64,000 nt of DNA from UBA2336 sp965227265 (GTDB lineage: Bacteria > Bacteroidota > Bacteroidia > Cytophagales > Cyclobacteriaceae), in contig OZ245738.1 in the NCBI GenBank assembly GCA_965227265.1, positions 310,001 to 374,000 on the forward strand, written 5' to 3'. The notes under the pieces are model-generated. The model made no database searches. It saw only the letters and a list, made by a program, of their open reading frames with translations, and was not told the origin of the DNA. Position 1 is the first letter of the stretch; each line of letters opens with the position of its first letter. Below are positions 50,927-59,482 of this stretch, piece after piece. A program made the translations under genes and the position numbers.

Positions 50927-51964
50927 TTAAAACGTCACGCCAAAACTAAATGCGTTGAGCTTAGGACCTTTATTGGTGGCAAAAAGTTCGTTCATATCAT
51001 AATTGAAGAAGAAGTCAGCGGAACGAACACCTACTTGTACCCGAACTCCATAACGGAGATTGTTCAAGTAGAAGTTATCGCGGTTACGATCACGCTGACG
51101 GTCACCATCTTCTTTATATACTTGCTTGGTTGAGCTTCCGATTCGGTAACCTGCATAGGGACCGGCACCAATCCGAAAGGCTGACTTATACGATTTCCAT
51201 CTCCAGCCATCTTTATGTTTGTAGCTGTAATCCCGACCACCAAAAGATAGCATAGGAACAGCAGATACATTCAAGTAGGTCACACCCAGTTTACTCTTGA
51301 TAAAGTTTACATCGCGAAAATCTTCTTCAAAGCTTAATCCGGAATCTTCTTTCACCACCAGGGTCTTATCGTTTTGAAATTTGAAGGTGTTCCAGTTCAC
51401 GCCTAATCCCCATTCGAGGTAAAAGTGTTTACCCATTCCGGTGCGCTGTACGGAGCTTAATCCAATATACCATGATCCCCACGGACGGATAGCATAAGGC
51501 TGTCCTTCTTCATCCGGAAAATTTCCATCTTCCAGGTAGCCGCTCAATCCAAGGTCGATGTTAAATGCATGCGTAGTGCCGCGATGTGTTACGATACGCT
51601 TATAGTGACGATCATCATCATCGTTATCATTATCGTCATCATCATCGTTATCATCATCATCGCGTATATGGATATTCACGTCTCTTGAAGCCCAATCTTC
51701 CGAATTTTCTGTAACGATAACGGATTTCTCAACGATTGGATTAACCACTACAATCACGGTGTCATCTTTATCGAGCTTGGCAATAATGTCGTCAAACATT
51801 GCCTGAAAATCATATTGCTTTAATTGTTCGAGGTCACTTTTGTCTTTGATGGTAAATACCATTCGGCTTGTCTTTGCCAGGTAAACCACCACGCTGTCTT
51901 TCTTTTGTGCGAACAATGCTGCACTCGTGAATAACATTAAGCTTACTGCTAAAATCTTTTTCAT
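50927..51964 (-). CDS. Outer-membrane beta-barrel protein with Asp-rich tract
   Basis: After a signal peptide (KKILAVSLMLFTSAALFAQ) come about 80 residues of periplasmic sequence. An extraordinary Asp/Asn tract follows near residues 100-118 (RDDDDNDDDDDNDNDDDD), then a beta-barrel-like C-terminal part of about 220 residues rich in Gly and aromatic residues, ending FSFGVTF with terminal Phe, the usual outer-membrane signature. The tract is encoded by a GAT/GAC array at 51611-51661. It is the third gene of a sigma/anti-sigma unit, 13 bases after the anti-sigma-like gene, and is probably regulated by it. Confidence 0.75.
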   Translation of the reverse strand: MKKILAVSLMLFTSAALFAQKKDSVVVYLAKTSRMVFTIKDKSDLEQLKQYDFQAMFDDIIAKLDKDDTVIVVVNPIVEKSVIVTENSEDWASRDVNIHIRDDDDNDDDDDNDNDDDDRHYKRIVTHRGTTHAFNIDLGLSGYLEDGNFPDEEGQPYAIRPWGSWYIGLSSVQRTGMGKHFYLEWGLGVNWNTFKFQNDKTLVVKEDSGLSFEEDFRDVNFIKSKLGVTYLNVSAVPMLSFGGRDYSYKHKDGWRWKSYKSAFRIGAGPYAGYRIGSSTKQVYKEDGDRQRDRNRDNFYLNNLRYGVRVQVGVRSADFFFNYDMNELFATNKGPKLNAFSFGVTF

Positions 51965-51977
51965 AATTTCTTTTCAA

Positions 51978-52661
51978 TTAGTTCTCGCCTTTCTTTTTGC
52001 TGAAGTTCAGCGCCAGAATATCATCTTTCTTTTGCCGGAGATCACTTAACGTTGTTTCTGAATTTTTTGCAGCGTAAGCAAGTCCAATCAGCTTTTGTAT
52101 ACCAGATGCTTCTTTGCTTTCAGGTGTTGCTTCAAGCGGTAACTTTTTCTTTAAGAATTTTGAATTCACAACATCTGTGGTGTAGACAATTGTTTTTGAC
52201 GGAAGTTCTTTTTCTTCCGGTAAAGAAACTTCGGCAATCAATTCCTGCGGAACAGGAGTAACTAAAACCGAATCTTGCTTTGTATTGATTTGCTGTTGAA
52301 CAGGTAATTCTTTTTTGATTTTTGCCAGCGTTACACTGTTTTTAGTTTTTGGATACTCGGATTGCTTTTTTTGCGGTGCTCCTTGTTTAGTTTCGGTTTT
52401 AACAATTGGTTGATTTGCTTCGTGGTTAGTGGCTGGTTGTTCGATAATTGTTTCTGCAATCTCAATTGTTGATTTCTCCGATGGCCATAACACAATGGCT
52501 GCCGCAGCGAATAACACGATACCGGCCGCAACTCTAAGCCATACAAGCTTATACAAAGGGGTAGCAAGATTGCTTTCAATCTTATCCCAGGCACCAACAG
52601 GGGCGGGGCGTTGGAAATTTTCCAGCTTGTCGCGAAATAGTTTATCAGGTTGTGATGTCAT
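51978..52661 (-). CDS. Membrane-anchored anti-sigma-factor-like protein
   Basis: This 227-residue protein starts with a cytoplasmic segment (FRDKLENFQRPAPVGAWDKI), the typical N-terminus of Bacteroidota anti-sigma-type proteins, followed by one membrane helix (WLRVAAGIVLFAAAAIVLW, about residues 41-59). The periplasmic part is Lys/Gln/Pro-rich and of low complexity. It overlaps the sigma factor gene by 17 bases, consistent with a partner that holds the sigma factor inactive. The link to the sigma factor is by position and layout. Confidence 0.75.
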   Translation of the reverse strand: MTSQPDKLFRDKLENFQRPAPVGAWDKIESNLATPLYKLVWLRVAAGIVLFAAAAIVLWPSEKSTIEIAETIIEQPATNHEANQPIVKTETKQGAPQKKQSEYPKTKNSVTLAKIKKELPVQQQINTKQDSVLVTPVPQELIAEVSLPEEKELPSKTIVYTTDVVNSKFLKKKLPLEATPESKEASGIQKLIGLAYAAKNSETTLSDLRQKKDDILALNFSKKKGEN

Positions 52662-53226
52662 GACGTTGTTGATTTGTACTCAAATCATTTTCCGTTAATA
52701 ATTTTTGTAAATACGTTCGGGCTCTGCTCAATTGAGACTTCGAAGTGTTTTCACTGATGCCCAATTGCTCGGCAATTTCTTTGTGTGAATAGCCATCAAT
52801 TGCATATAGGTTGAACACAATACGATAGCCTGAAGGCAGTTCACCTATCATTTTAAGTAAATCCTCGGCCTCGAGGTGATCGCTGATTGAATGGTAGTCG
52901 GGTTCGTAGTTAGCGGCCTCAAGATCCATCTCGAGGTACATGTTGCGATTTCTCCTGAGGTAATTGAGTGACTCATTTACAACAATCCGCCTGATCCAAC
53001 CCTCAAAGCTGCCTTCACTTTTATACTGTTCAATTTTGTCGAGTATTTTGGTGAAAGCAGTTACGAGAACATCTTCCGCCTCCATGGAATCCTTCACATA
53101 CCGGCAGCACAGAGAATACATTTTACCGGAAAATGTCTCGTATAGCCGCTTTTGGGCTGCACGCTCTCGCCTGATGCACCCTTTGATAAGCTCTTGTTCG
53201 TCAGCCCGGTAAATTTTGAAATTCAT
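52645..53226 (-). CDS. ECF-type RNA polymerase sigma factor
   Basis: Region 2 lies at about residues 25-95 (RLYETFSGKMYSLCCRYVKD, then AEDVLVTAFTKILDKIEQYK and FEGWIRRIVVNESLNYLRRN). Region 4 is near residues 130-180 (LPSGYRIVFNLYAIDGYSHK, then EIAEQLGISENTSKSQLSRA). The 193 residues and absence of regions 1 and 3 make it an ECF sigma factor. It heads a three-gene unit with the anti-sigma-like protein and the outer-membrane protein, which it probably controls. Confidence 0.9.
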   Translation of the reverse strand: MNFKIYRADEQELIKGCIRRERAAQKRLYETFSGKMYSLCCRYVKDSMEAEDVLVTAFTKILDKIEQYKSEGSFEGWIRRIVVNESLNYLRRNRNMYLEMDLEAANYEPDYHSISDHLEAEDLLKMIGELPSGYRIVFNLYAIDGYSHKEIAEQLGISENTSKSQLSRARTYLQKLLTENDLSTNQQRHDITT

Positions 53227-53375
53227 TTAAATGATTCATGCCTAAGATGCCATAACGGTGCCAAGGGTTGCTTGGATGCAGAAATTTTCAGGAATTAAAA
53301 ATCCATCAAAAAATCGATATTTGGGGTTATTAAGCATTTCCCTTCTTAAGAAAAATGAAGCCCATTTCCATTAAA

Positions 53376-54104
53376 ATGAAAAAACTTAGTACTATACTCA
53401 TAATTGTTTCATTGACTTTACAAATATCTTATTCCTGCAGAGAAGATGATTCAGTCGAGACTAAACTTACTGATATTGATGGGAATGAGTATCGGATAGT
53501 TAAAATCAACAATCAAATTTGGATGGCGGAAAATTTGAAAGTAACCCACTACGCTGATGGAGCAAGTATACCTTTTATAAATAATATTTCCGGCTGGACA
53601 GATCTTAATGACAACGATACAGATAAAGCATACTGTTATTATAATAATGATGTAAATGATAGTTATGGTGTACTGTATTCCTGGGCTGCAGCTACCAACG
53701 GTGAGGGAAGTTTAACAAATCCGAGTAATGTTCAAGGCGCTTGTCCTAATGACTGGCACTTACCAAGCGTTGCTGAATGGACTGAACTAATCGATTATCT
53801 TGGCGGAAAGGAGGTAGCTGGTGGAAAAATGAAACAAACAGGTACAATTTACTGGTTAAATCCAAATACGGGTGCTACTAATGAAAGTGGTTTTTCAGCA
53901 TTAGGAGCCGGATATATAGACGGTAGCGATAATTCTCCAAGTGAATTCCAAAATCGTAATTATTTTGGCTATTGGTGGACGGCTACTAAAGAGTCTGAAA
54001 GTAAAGCCAAAGAGGTTTTATTACTCTATAATGATGTTTTAGCGGAAATTGGAGTATATAATATGTCTAGCGGTAACTGTGTGCGATGCATTAAAGATGA
54101 GTAA
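53376..54104 (+). CDS. FISUMP-domain lipoprotein
   Basis: The mature protein carries the Fibrobacter succinogenes major paralogous domain: DIDGNEYRIVKINNQIWMAE, NLKVTHYADGASIPF, YGVLYSWAAATN, GACPNDWHLPSVAEWTELID, and ESGFSALGAGYIDGS, ending GNCVRCIKDE. A lipoprotein signal (ILIIVSLTLQISYSC) precedes it, so it is an envelope protein. FISUMP proteins are related to C-type lectin-like sulfatase-modifying folds; their role is unknown. The start at 53376 places the signal at the N-terminus; the frame opens at 53355. Confidence 0.85.
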   Translation: MKKLSTILIIVSLTLQISYSCREDDSVETKLTDIDGNEYRIVKINNQIWMAENLKVTHYADGASIPFINNISGWTDLNDNDTDKAYCYYNNDVNDSYGVLYSWAAATNGEGSLTNPSNVQGACPNDWHLPSVAEWTELIDYLGGKEVAGGKMKQTGTIYWLNPNTGATNESGFSALGAGYIDGSDNSPSEFQNRNYFGYWWTATKESESKAKEVLLLYNDVLAEIGVYNMSSGNCVRCIKDE

Positions 54105-54142
54105 ATTGATAACATCTGCTATCGAGGTTACATGAACGATTT

Positions 54143-55174
54143 TTAGTTTGTGTCAAACATCGCCTGATGGTTAGTCTCTAACTGCCCGGTTTTATAGAAG
54201 TACTTTTCCAGAACTAACAACGAAATAAGATCCTCAGAACGTTGGTTTCGAAACTGACTGGCATATGCGTTTGCATTTCGAATGATTTGCAGCGCAGCTT
54301 CAGGATGGTCGATAAAATAGTTCATGCGCTCTTCCAGGTCAGAGTAATCTGCCTTTATTTGAACAAAGTGATAGTCAGGAATCAGTGTATCTTCCATATA
54401 CCACGAAGCAAAGGTTGGCGCAGGCATTACCGGTAGTGAATTGGACGACATAACCCACCTTAAATTACTCGCAATATCATATCCTTCAAGGCACAGGATA
54501 AATTTGTAATCCAGGTGTTCATCGATGGATAGTTTTTCTTTGATCCATTGTGGGTTTTTGTCTTTATTAATCTGCCCCAGATCACACATTGGGTGATTGA
54601 AGTATTGTTCATAAAAACGTACGCGCGCTGGGACTTTAACAACAGCTCTACCGATTAACAGGTTCTTTTTGTTTTGAAAACGTCTGTGATCGGTTGAATA
54701 ATTGAATAACCGAACTTTGTTAAGTTTTAAGAGTACATCGTTAGGATTATTGCCTGCTATCGGGCGATACTTTAAAATGGTCGGCTCAACCGGTATGGTG
54801 AGTACATCGCCAAAGATAAATTTCGCTTTGAGGCTTGGATTGAAATATCGGGTATACTCAACACTGTCGTAATAATACGTTGATTGTTTCTTCAATGACT
54901 TTAATTGCGACAGTAAGATGGAATCATTGGATAACGTAATTTGCTCTGTAAGCCGATTGTAGTAATTCACTCGTTTTTGGAGGTACGAAAAATCAAAATC
55001 CTGAACTCCTTCAAGTGTTTGTCGTAGTTTATTAAGGAATATACTACCAGGCAAAAAATCGTTTACGAAACCTTTCGCGTAATAAAGTTGCTTATTGTTC
55101 CGGTGTCTTAAATCAAGTGACCTGATTAAATTCCTGAGCATGCGGTGTTTTTTCAATAAAATTAACACTGCCAT
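54143..55174 (-). CDS. Glycosyltransferase family 90 (CAP10-like)
   Basis: The 343-residue protein has the GT90/CAP10 signature near its C-terminus: DYKFILCLEGYDIASNLRWV, then MSSNSLPVMPAPTFASWYME, and DYHFVQIKADYSDLEERMNY with EAALQIIRNANAYASQF. Known family members add xylose or other sugars to capsule, lipopolysaccharide or protein. The N-terminal part is helical and basic with no clear signal peptide, so it acts in the cytoplasm or at the membrane. It is one of several envelope-polymer genes in this part of the window. Confidence 0.85.
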   Translation of the reverse strand: MAVLILLKKHRMLRNLIRSLDLRHRNNKQLYYAKGFVNDFLPGSIFLNKLRQTLEGVQDFDFSYLQKRVNYYNRLTEQITLSNDSILLSQLKSLKKQSTYYYDSVEYTRYFNPSLKAKFIFGDVLTIPVEPTILKYRPIAGNNPNDVLLKLNKVRLFNYSTDHRRFQNKKNLLIGRAVVKVPARVRFYEQYFNHPMCDLGQINKDKNPQWIKEKLSIDEHLDYKFILCLEGYDIASNLRWVMSSNSLPVMPAPTFASWYMEDTLIPDYHFVQIKADYSDLEERMNYFIDHPEAALQIIRNANAYASQFRNQRSEDLISLLVLEKYFYKTGQLETNHQAMFDTN

Positions 55175-55329
55175 ACGGACAAGTTGCCATTTGCAGTATT
55201 CTTCACAGTAAGATCATAGCTGCAAAAGAATGAGAACAAACTGTTAACGATTATTTCATATAGAGTTTGGTTTTGCATTAATGAATGCTCTAAAATCCTG
55301 AAATTCCTCCAACGAACTAAGTCATAAAA

Positions 55330-55359
55330 AAATCCCGGACGATTAACATCACGGGATTT
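55330..55359 (-). terminator. Terminator of the padR-pspC-microprotein unit
   Basis: AAATCCCG (55330-55337) pairs with CGGGATTT (55352-55359). Read on the minus strand the stem is followed by seven T residues. It ends transcripts coming from the pspC side. The rest of the gap 55175-55329 shows nothing else definite. Confidence 0.75.
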
Positions 55360-55380
55360 AATAACGGTTTGCAGGGCTTT

Positions 55381-55452
55381 TTACCTCAACAGGTTTCCAA
55401 TCACCATGCCGATGTAAAACAGGATTACTACAATTACGAGGATGAGGAACAT
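55381..55452 (-). CDS. 23-residue membrane microprotein downstream of pspC
   Basis: A complete frame on the minus strand encodes 23 residues that are almost wholly hydrophobic (MFLILVIVVILFYIG, then MVIGNLLR). This is one membrane helix with an Arg end. It lies 75 bases after the pspC-like gene on the same strand and 21 bases before a terminator, so a transcript from pspC would include it. The location and composition suggest a real small membrane protein, but no direct proof can be seen. Confidence 0.5.
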   Translation of the reverse strand: MFLILVIVVILFYIGMVIGNLLR

Positions 55453-55527
55453 GGTTATAAAATTAACGAAATATGGGTTATTTTTTTAGGGATTTGGAGT
55501 TCTTTTTACGCTAAAAACAGCATTTTG

Positions 55528-57924
55528 TTACTCCTTAATAACTTCTGTGGGGTCGCCCCGATAGCTGATTTTACTTGAAATTCCTTCTTTCATTTCCAGC
55601 CTGCCGTTTACCGTAACTTTTGCGGATGATGCGCTGGTTGTTTCCACCATAGCATTATCTACTGTAAAATCAAAAGCTTTCAGCGTTGAAGCGCCTTGCA
55701 CCAACGCGTCAATGGCATTTCCATGACCAAACAATTCAAGCTTCGCTGTGCCGGCAAGCGTAACATTAAGTCGGTTTGCGTTAAAATTTCCTTTCACACT
55801 TACGGGTCCAAAAACTTCAATGTCAAGATCATCTACATTGAAATCTTCAATGTCAACATCGCCTGCTCCTTTCAGCTTAATGCCTTTCAGCTCAGGCAGT
55901 GTAATGGTAATTTTTGTTTCTTCCAGGTTCGGCAGGCTTTTCCAATCATAATTTTTTGTTCCGCCACTGTATTCGATCTTTAATGTATTACCGAATTGCG
56001 TTACCTGATATTTTTTCTCTTCATCTTCAGGTCCGTCAATGGAGATGGCGTGCGTGCCCATTTCCTGAATGATGGTAACATCAAAGATTCCGCTAATCTC
56101 CAGTTCGGAGTAATCATTCATGTTATTAATGCGCTGGTTCTCTGCTTCAGCTTCTGTTTGCTCAGATATCGGGCAGCTTACGCATTTGAAATCCTTCGTT
56201 TCTTTTGACATTACCCAGGTGTTGTTCTGGAATTCACTGTTGTTATACCAGCCAATGTTGCTTAGGCGGAACTCATCGTCTACATAGAATGGATAGTTAT
56301 ACGGAACAAACAATTCGATGATAACCCGCTGGCCGCGGAATACTCCATCTTTTCTAAACTGAAGATTGGAATCGAAGGTGAAGATTGAATCTTGAACAGT
56401 AACATGGTACTCAACCATTTTGGTGTTTTCAATGGCAATCTGTCGTGTCAATCCTTGTGATTCGATACTTTGTACCAGTTTAATATCTTTTCCATCGTAA
56501 CCGATAATTCTTACCTGCGGACGGATATAATCATCCAGCCCGATTTCATTTACCTTCAACACAATGCGCTTGTTGCTGGTTGGTAATTGATAAATGGTTT
56601 CTGTTTTAACGTCCCCATCTTGTTTGAAAGAGTAAACGATCTTAGGAATGGTAAAGCTTAATACTAAAAGACTTACCAGGAATAACACGAACATCGACCA
56701 GCCAACAATTGCGCTGAAAACAATTCGTTTAGCAATAACCGAGATTCCTAAGAGCGTAATCATAATTCCCGGAAGAATCGCGCCCACGAAAGCTGCGATA
56801 ATAGTTGTGGTAGGTACAGCTCTGCTTAACGCTTCGATCGGTAATGATGCTTCATTGAATGGAGCGCCTAAATGAATCGGTACTGCAGTTCCGGAAATTA
56901 ATCCAACCAAAATTCCGGTTGTTACAATTACGGTTAAGACTAACGCCAACCCAAAGAAAGTGATGAATACACCAATGGCAACTCGTATTACTTCCAATAA
57001 GGGACGTATAAGTTTGCCCAAGCCTGTAAGAATCATTCCAATGAGACGGAACGGGAAGAGCAGTATCTTTATGAATACACTCTCTTCATCCTCCTTTATA
57101 TTCAAGTTTTTTTTAAGATTCGATTCGATGTTGGAAAGTGTTACAGGCTCACCCTGCATTTCCATTTTATCGGTTATCGTTACGGCCTCGGGTGTTGCAA
57201 TCCACAACACGATGTAGGCGATGAGTCCGAAGCCGCCAAAGATGCCCAGCACGACAAATAAAATACGAACGACTACAACATCAATTCCAAAATAAGCTGA
57301 AAGTCCACCCGCTACACCACCAATTACTTTACGTTCTCTATCGCGGAATAATTTGCGGTTTGAAGTAGTTTCTTCTTCGAGTGTATAAGATCCCGGAATC
57401 GCAATCCACATAATCACGTAAACCAGTAACCCGAATCCCCAGGCAAAAGTCAGCAGTGCAAAGAATAAGCGCACCCAAACCGGGTCGATGTTAAAATAGT
57501 ATCCAAGTCCGGCACAAACTCCACCCAGTATTTTGCGCTTTTGATCGCGGTGCAGATTTTTAGCGGCTGCCTGCGCATATTCAGATCTCGCACGTTCAGC
57601 TTTCGGTTGTGGCTCGGCTTGCTGCGTGCTGTTTTCAGCTTGCGCAAACTCCTGTTCTTCCGCAGCTTTGAAATCACTCACACTACCCATGGTAGCTACC
57701 AACGAGTTTACATCCTCAAACGTAATCACTTGTTTGCCTTCATTGAGCTTGCTCAGGAATATCTCGGCAATGCGGCTTTCAATGTCCGAAAGGATTTCGC
57801 TGCTGTCTTCAAACGAAGAGAAGTATTTGTTGATGGAATCGAGATATTTTTTAAGAACCTCGTATCCATCCTCTTCAATGTGAAAGATGATTCCGCTGAT
57901 GTTGATGCTTATATTCTTTTTCAT
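55528..57924 (-). CDS. Double-PspC membrane protein with DUF2807-type adhesin head
   Basis: The 798 residues comprise an N-terminal soluble helical domain (about 1-90), two PspC domains in tandem at about residues 125-185 (QKRKILGGVCAGLGYYFNID) and 190-250 (RERKVIGGVAGGLSAYFGID), three or more further membrane helices (about 290-430), and a periplasmic C-terminal region. The last 190 residues look like a DUF2807 beta-helix (YSELEISGIFDVTIIQEMGT; IKLKGAGDVDIEDFNVDDLD). PspC is a phage-shock-type envelope-stress component. The tandem doubling and the fused head are typical of Bacteroidota. It follows padR by 27 bases. Confidence 0.88.
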   Translation of the reverse strand: MKKNISINISGIIFHIEEDGYEVLKKYLDSINKYFSSFEDSSEILSDIESRIAEIFLSKLNEGKQVITFEDVNSLVATMGSVSDFKAAEEQEFAQAENSTQQAEPQPKAERARSEYAQAAAKNLHRDQKRKILGGVCAGLGYYFNIDPVWVRLFFALLTFAWGFGLLVYVIMWIAIPGSYTLEEETTSNRKLFRDRERKVIGGVAGGLSAYFGIDVVVVRILFVVLGIFGGFGLIAYIVLWIATPEAVTITDKMEMQGEPVTLSNIESNLKKNLNIKEDEESVFIKILLFPFRLIGMILTGLGKLIRPLLEVIRVAIGVFITFFGLALVLTVIVTTGILVGLISGTAVPIHLGAPFNEASLPIEALSRAVPTTTIIAAFVGAILPGIMITLLGISVIAKRIVFSAIVGWSMFVLFLVSLLVLSFTIPKIVYSFKQDGDVKTETIYQLPTSNKRIVLKVNEIGLDDYIRPQVRIIGYDGKDIKLVQSIESQGLTRQIAIENTKMVEYHVTVQDSIFTFDSNLQFRKDGVFRGQRVIIELFVPYNYPFYVDDEFRLSNIGWYNNSEFQNNTWVMSKETKDFKCVSCPISEQTEAEAENQRINNMNDYSELEISGIFDVTIIQEMGTHAISIDGPEDEEKKYQVTQFGNTLKIEYSGGTKNYDWKSLPNLEETKITITLPELKGIKLKGAGDVDIEDFNVDDLDIEVFGPVSVKGNFNANRLNVTLAGTAKLELFGHGNAIDALVQGASTLKAFDFTVDNAMVETTSASSAKVTVNGRLEMKEGISSKISYRGDPTEVIKE

Positions 57925-57951
57925 AAAAGGAAGAATCGTAGTTAATGTGGT

Positions 57952-58293
57952 TTAGGCTTTGGTATTGGTGCGTGAGGTGATCATTTCGGTTGACTGGGTA
58001 AGCTCATCCCACGTTTCAGTAAGCTTTTCCAAAAACTTCGCGCCTTTGTCAGTCAGCTTATAATACTTGCGTGGCGGTCCCGATTTAGACTCAACCCATT
58101 TATATTCCAATAATCCGGAATTTTTCAGTCGCGTCAGCAGTGGATAGAGTGTACCTTCCACGACTATCATTTTAGCAGAGGTAAGTTCATCGATCATGTT
58201 GGATGCGTACACCTCACCGCGCGCGATGATGTGAAGAATGCAGTATTCCAATATACCCTTCCTCATCTGTACTTGTGTGTTCTCCAGGTCCAT
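57952..58293 (-). CDS. PadR family transcriptional regulator
   Basis: The 113 residues form a winged-helix PadR protein: MRKGILEYCILHIIARGEVY, then IVVEGTLYPLLTRLKNSGLL, the wing YKWVESKSGPPRKYYKLTDK and a C-terminal dimerisation helix. It lies directly upstream of the pspC-like gene (27 bases) and a perfect palindrome occurs 36-57 bases before its start, so it probably represses its own operon. The inducer is unknown. Confidence 0.93.
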   Translation of the reverse strand: MDLENTQVQMRKGILEYCILHIIARGEVYASNMIDELTSAKMIVVEGTLYPLLTRLKNSGLLEYKWVESKSGPPRKYYKLTDKGAKFLEKLTETWDELTQSTEMITSRTNTKA

Positions 58294-58329
58294 AGTGTTT
58301 TATTAACTCACCGCATAGTTTATGCAGTT

Positions 58330-58350
58330 GTACTTGGCATTACCAAGTAC
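58330..58350. promoter_or_regulatory. Probable PadR operator
   Basis: GTACTTGGCATTACCAAGTAC is perfectly symmetric: 8-base arms around CATTA. It lies 36 bases upstream of the padR start. A second small palindrome, GCATAGTTTATGC (58313-58325), and a half-site-like TGTACTTG inside the padR 5' end (58268-58275) occur nearby. Confidence 0.65.
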
Positions 58351-58447
58351 TGTGCTAAAAATAAACCTGTTTTGTAACTCGCTGTATTTCAGATGGATAA
58401 TTTTATTGACAAAGGATTCAGTCACTGATTCGTCTCTGCAAACTTAC

Positions 58448-58484
58448 AAAAGTGAACACTTTTTTAAGCTTGAGTGGACACTTT
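58448..58484. repeat. Paired AGTGrACACTTTT palindromes
   Basis: AAAAGTGAACACTTTT (58448-58463) is a perfect palindrome. AGTGGACACTTTT follows 22 bases later (58473-58485). They lie between padR and the sulfotransferase 3' end and look like an operator pair or a hairpin with a T-run for the opposite gene. Confidence 0.45.
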
Positions 58485-58495
58485 TGAACAGTGAA

Positions 58496-59365
58496 TTATG
58501 TCCGCAAACACTGTTTTAGATCTTCGTAAACATGCTGATACCCGAATTTTTCAATATCCTTTCTGTAGAGGTAATAGACTTGAAGCAACAGGTACGGAGT
58601 ATAGTATTGTGTATAGTTGTACGGCTCCTGGCTTTTGTTACGGTGTTCGAGCTTCATTCCGTTCTCCGTCAGAAAGTGTTCAAGAGTTAAAGATTCTTCA
58701 AGCTTAAATAATTGCACTTCGATGCCTTTGCGTTCATAAGGCTTTAGAAAAAGATGCTGTGGTTTGAAGTGCTGATCCTTTAATCGGTCTGGAATTTTAC
58801 TGATACGGTTTATAAATTCAGCGAAAGAGATTTCGCGGGGGAGGATGCCAAAGAGATAATCAGCATAGATAAATTCGGCATGATTGTTTTCGAAGAAATC
58901 GCGGTATACGGATACTAAACGAGCAAAGGGATTACGGACAACTGTAAAGAAAGTTTCATTTCCGGCTTCACGTGCAGCTAAAAGATTAATATCTGCCATA
59001 AAGTTGATTTGGAATTCATCCGGATTTTTTGTCTCTAATCCCGAATATTTTTTCACCAGCATCGCATAACTGATAGAAGTATTCGCGGATTTAGGTATCC
59101 GGATATAATTCAGGTTTTGAACACTCAGATGCCCGCCTTTTCTGTTGAAAGATGATTTAACAAACGCAGCCTGGGCAATCAGATTATTAACTAAGCTTTT
59201 ATTTTTTGGATTGGATTTATCGACAGATTGAAGAGTTGAATTTTGAGGGATAAATTCCTTGAGATTTTCAAGACTTTCAGCCCGATTTTGATTGAAACTT
59301 TGCCCGTTGGAATGAGACCGTCCATACCGTAAGATTTGAGCCGCGAGCTGTAGGTATTTTTTCAA
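58496..59365 (-). CDS. Sulfotransferase family 2-type protein
   Basis: The 289 residues contain LNYIRIPKSANTSISYAMLV near residue 90, the phosphosulfate-binding loop (compare the PKTGGTS-type motif), and FFTVVRNPFARLVSVYRDFF near residue 145, the 3'-phosphate-binding segment of sulfotransferases. LKDQHFKPQHLFLK follows. It would move sulfate from PAPS to a surface glycan. The start is a TTG (59363-59365), followed by MKKYLQLAAQILRYGRS; no better ATG is near. The neighbouring GT90, YfhO and asparagine-synthase-like genes also suggest envelope polymer work. Confidence 0.8.
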   Translation of the reverse strand: MKKYLQLAAQILRYGRSHSNGQSFNQNRAESLENLKEFIPQNSTLQSVDKSNPKNKSLVNNLIAQAAFVKSSFNRKGGHLSVQNLNYIRIPKSANTSISYAMLVKKYSGLETKNPDEFQINFMADINLLAAREAGNETFFTVVRNPFARLVSVYRDFFENNHAEFIYADYLFGILPREISFAEFINRISKIPDRLKDQHFKPQHLFLKPYERKGIEVQLFKLEESLTLEHFLTENGMKLEHRNKSQEPYNYTQYYTPYLLLQVYYLYRKDIEKFGYQHVYEDLKQCLRT

Positions 59366-59482
59366 TCTGGAAATGCCGGTTTAAGGGCTAAAGATAAAAC
59401 ATTACCCCCTCTTACTTTAAAGCCCTGATGCGTATTAAGTCCGTATATTGTGCGTTAATTGGTGTTGGCGGTCAAATTCTGG

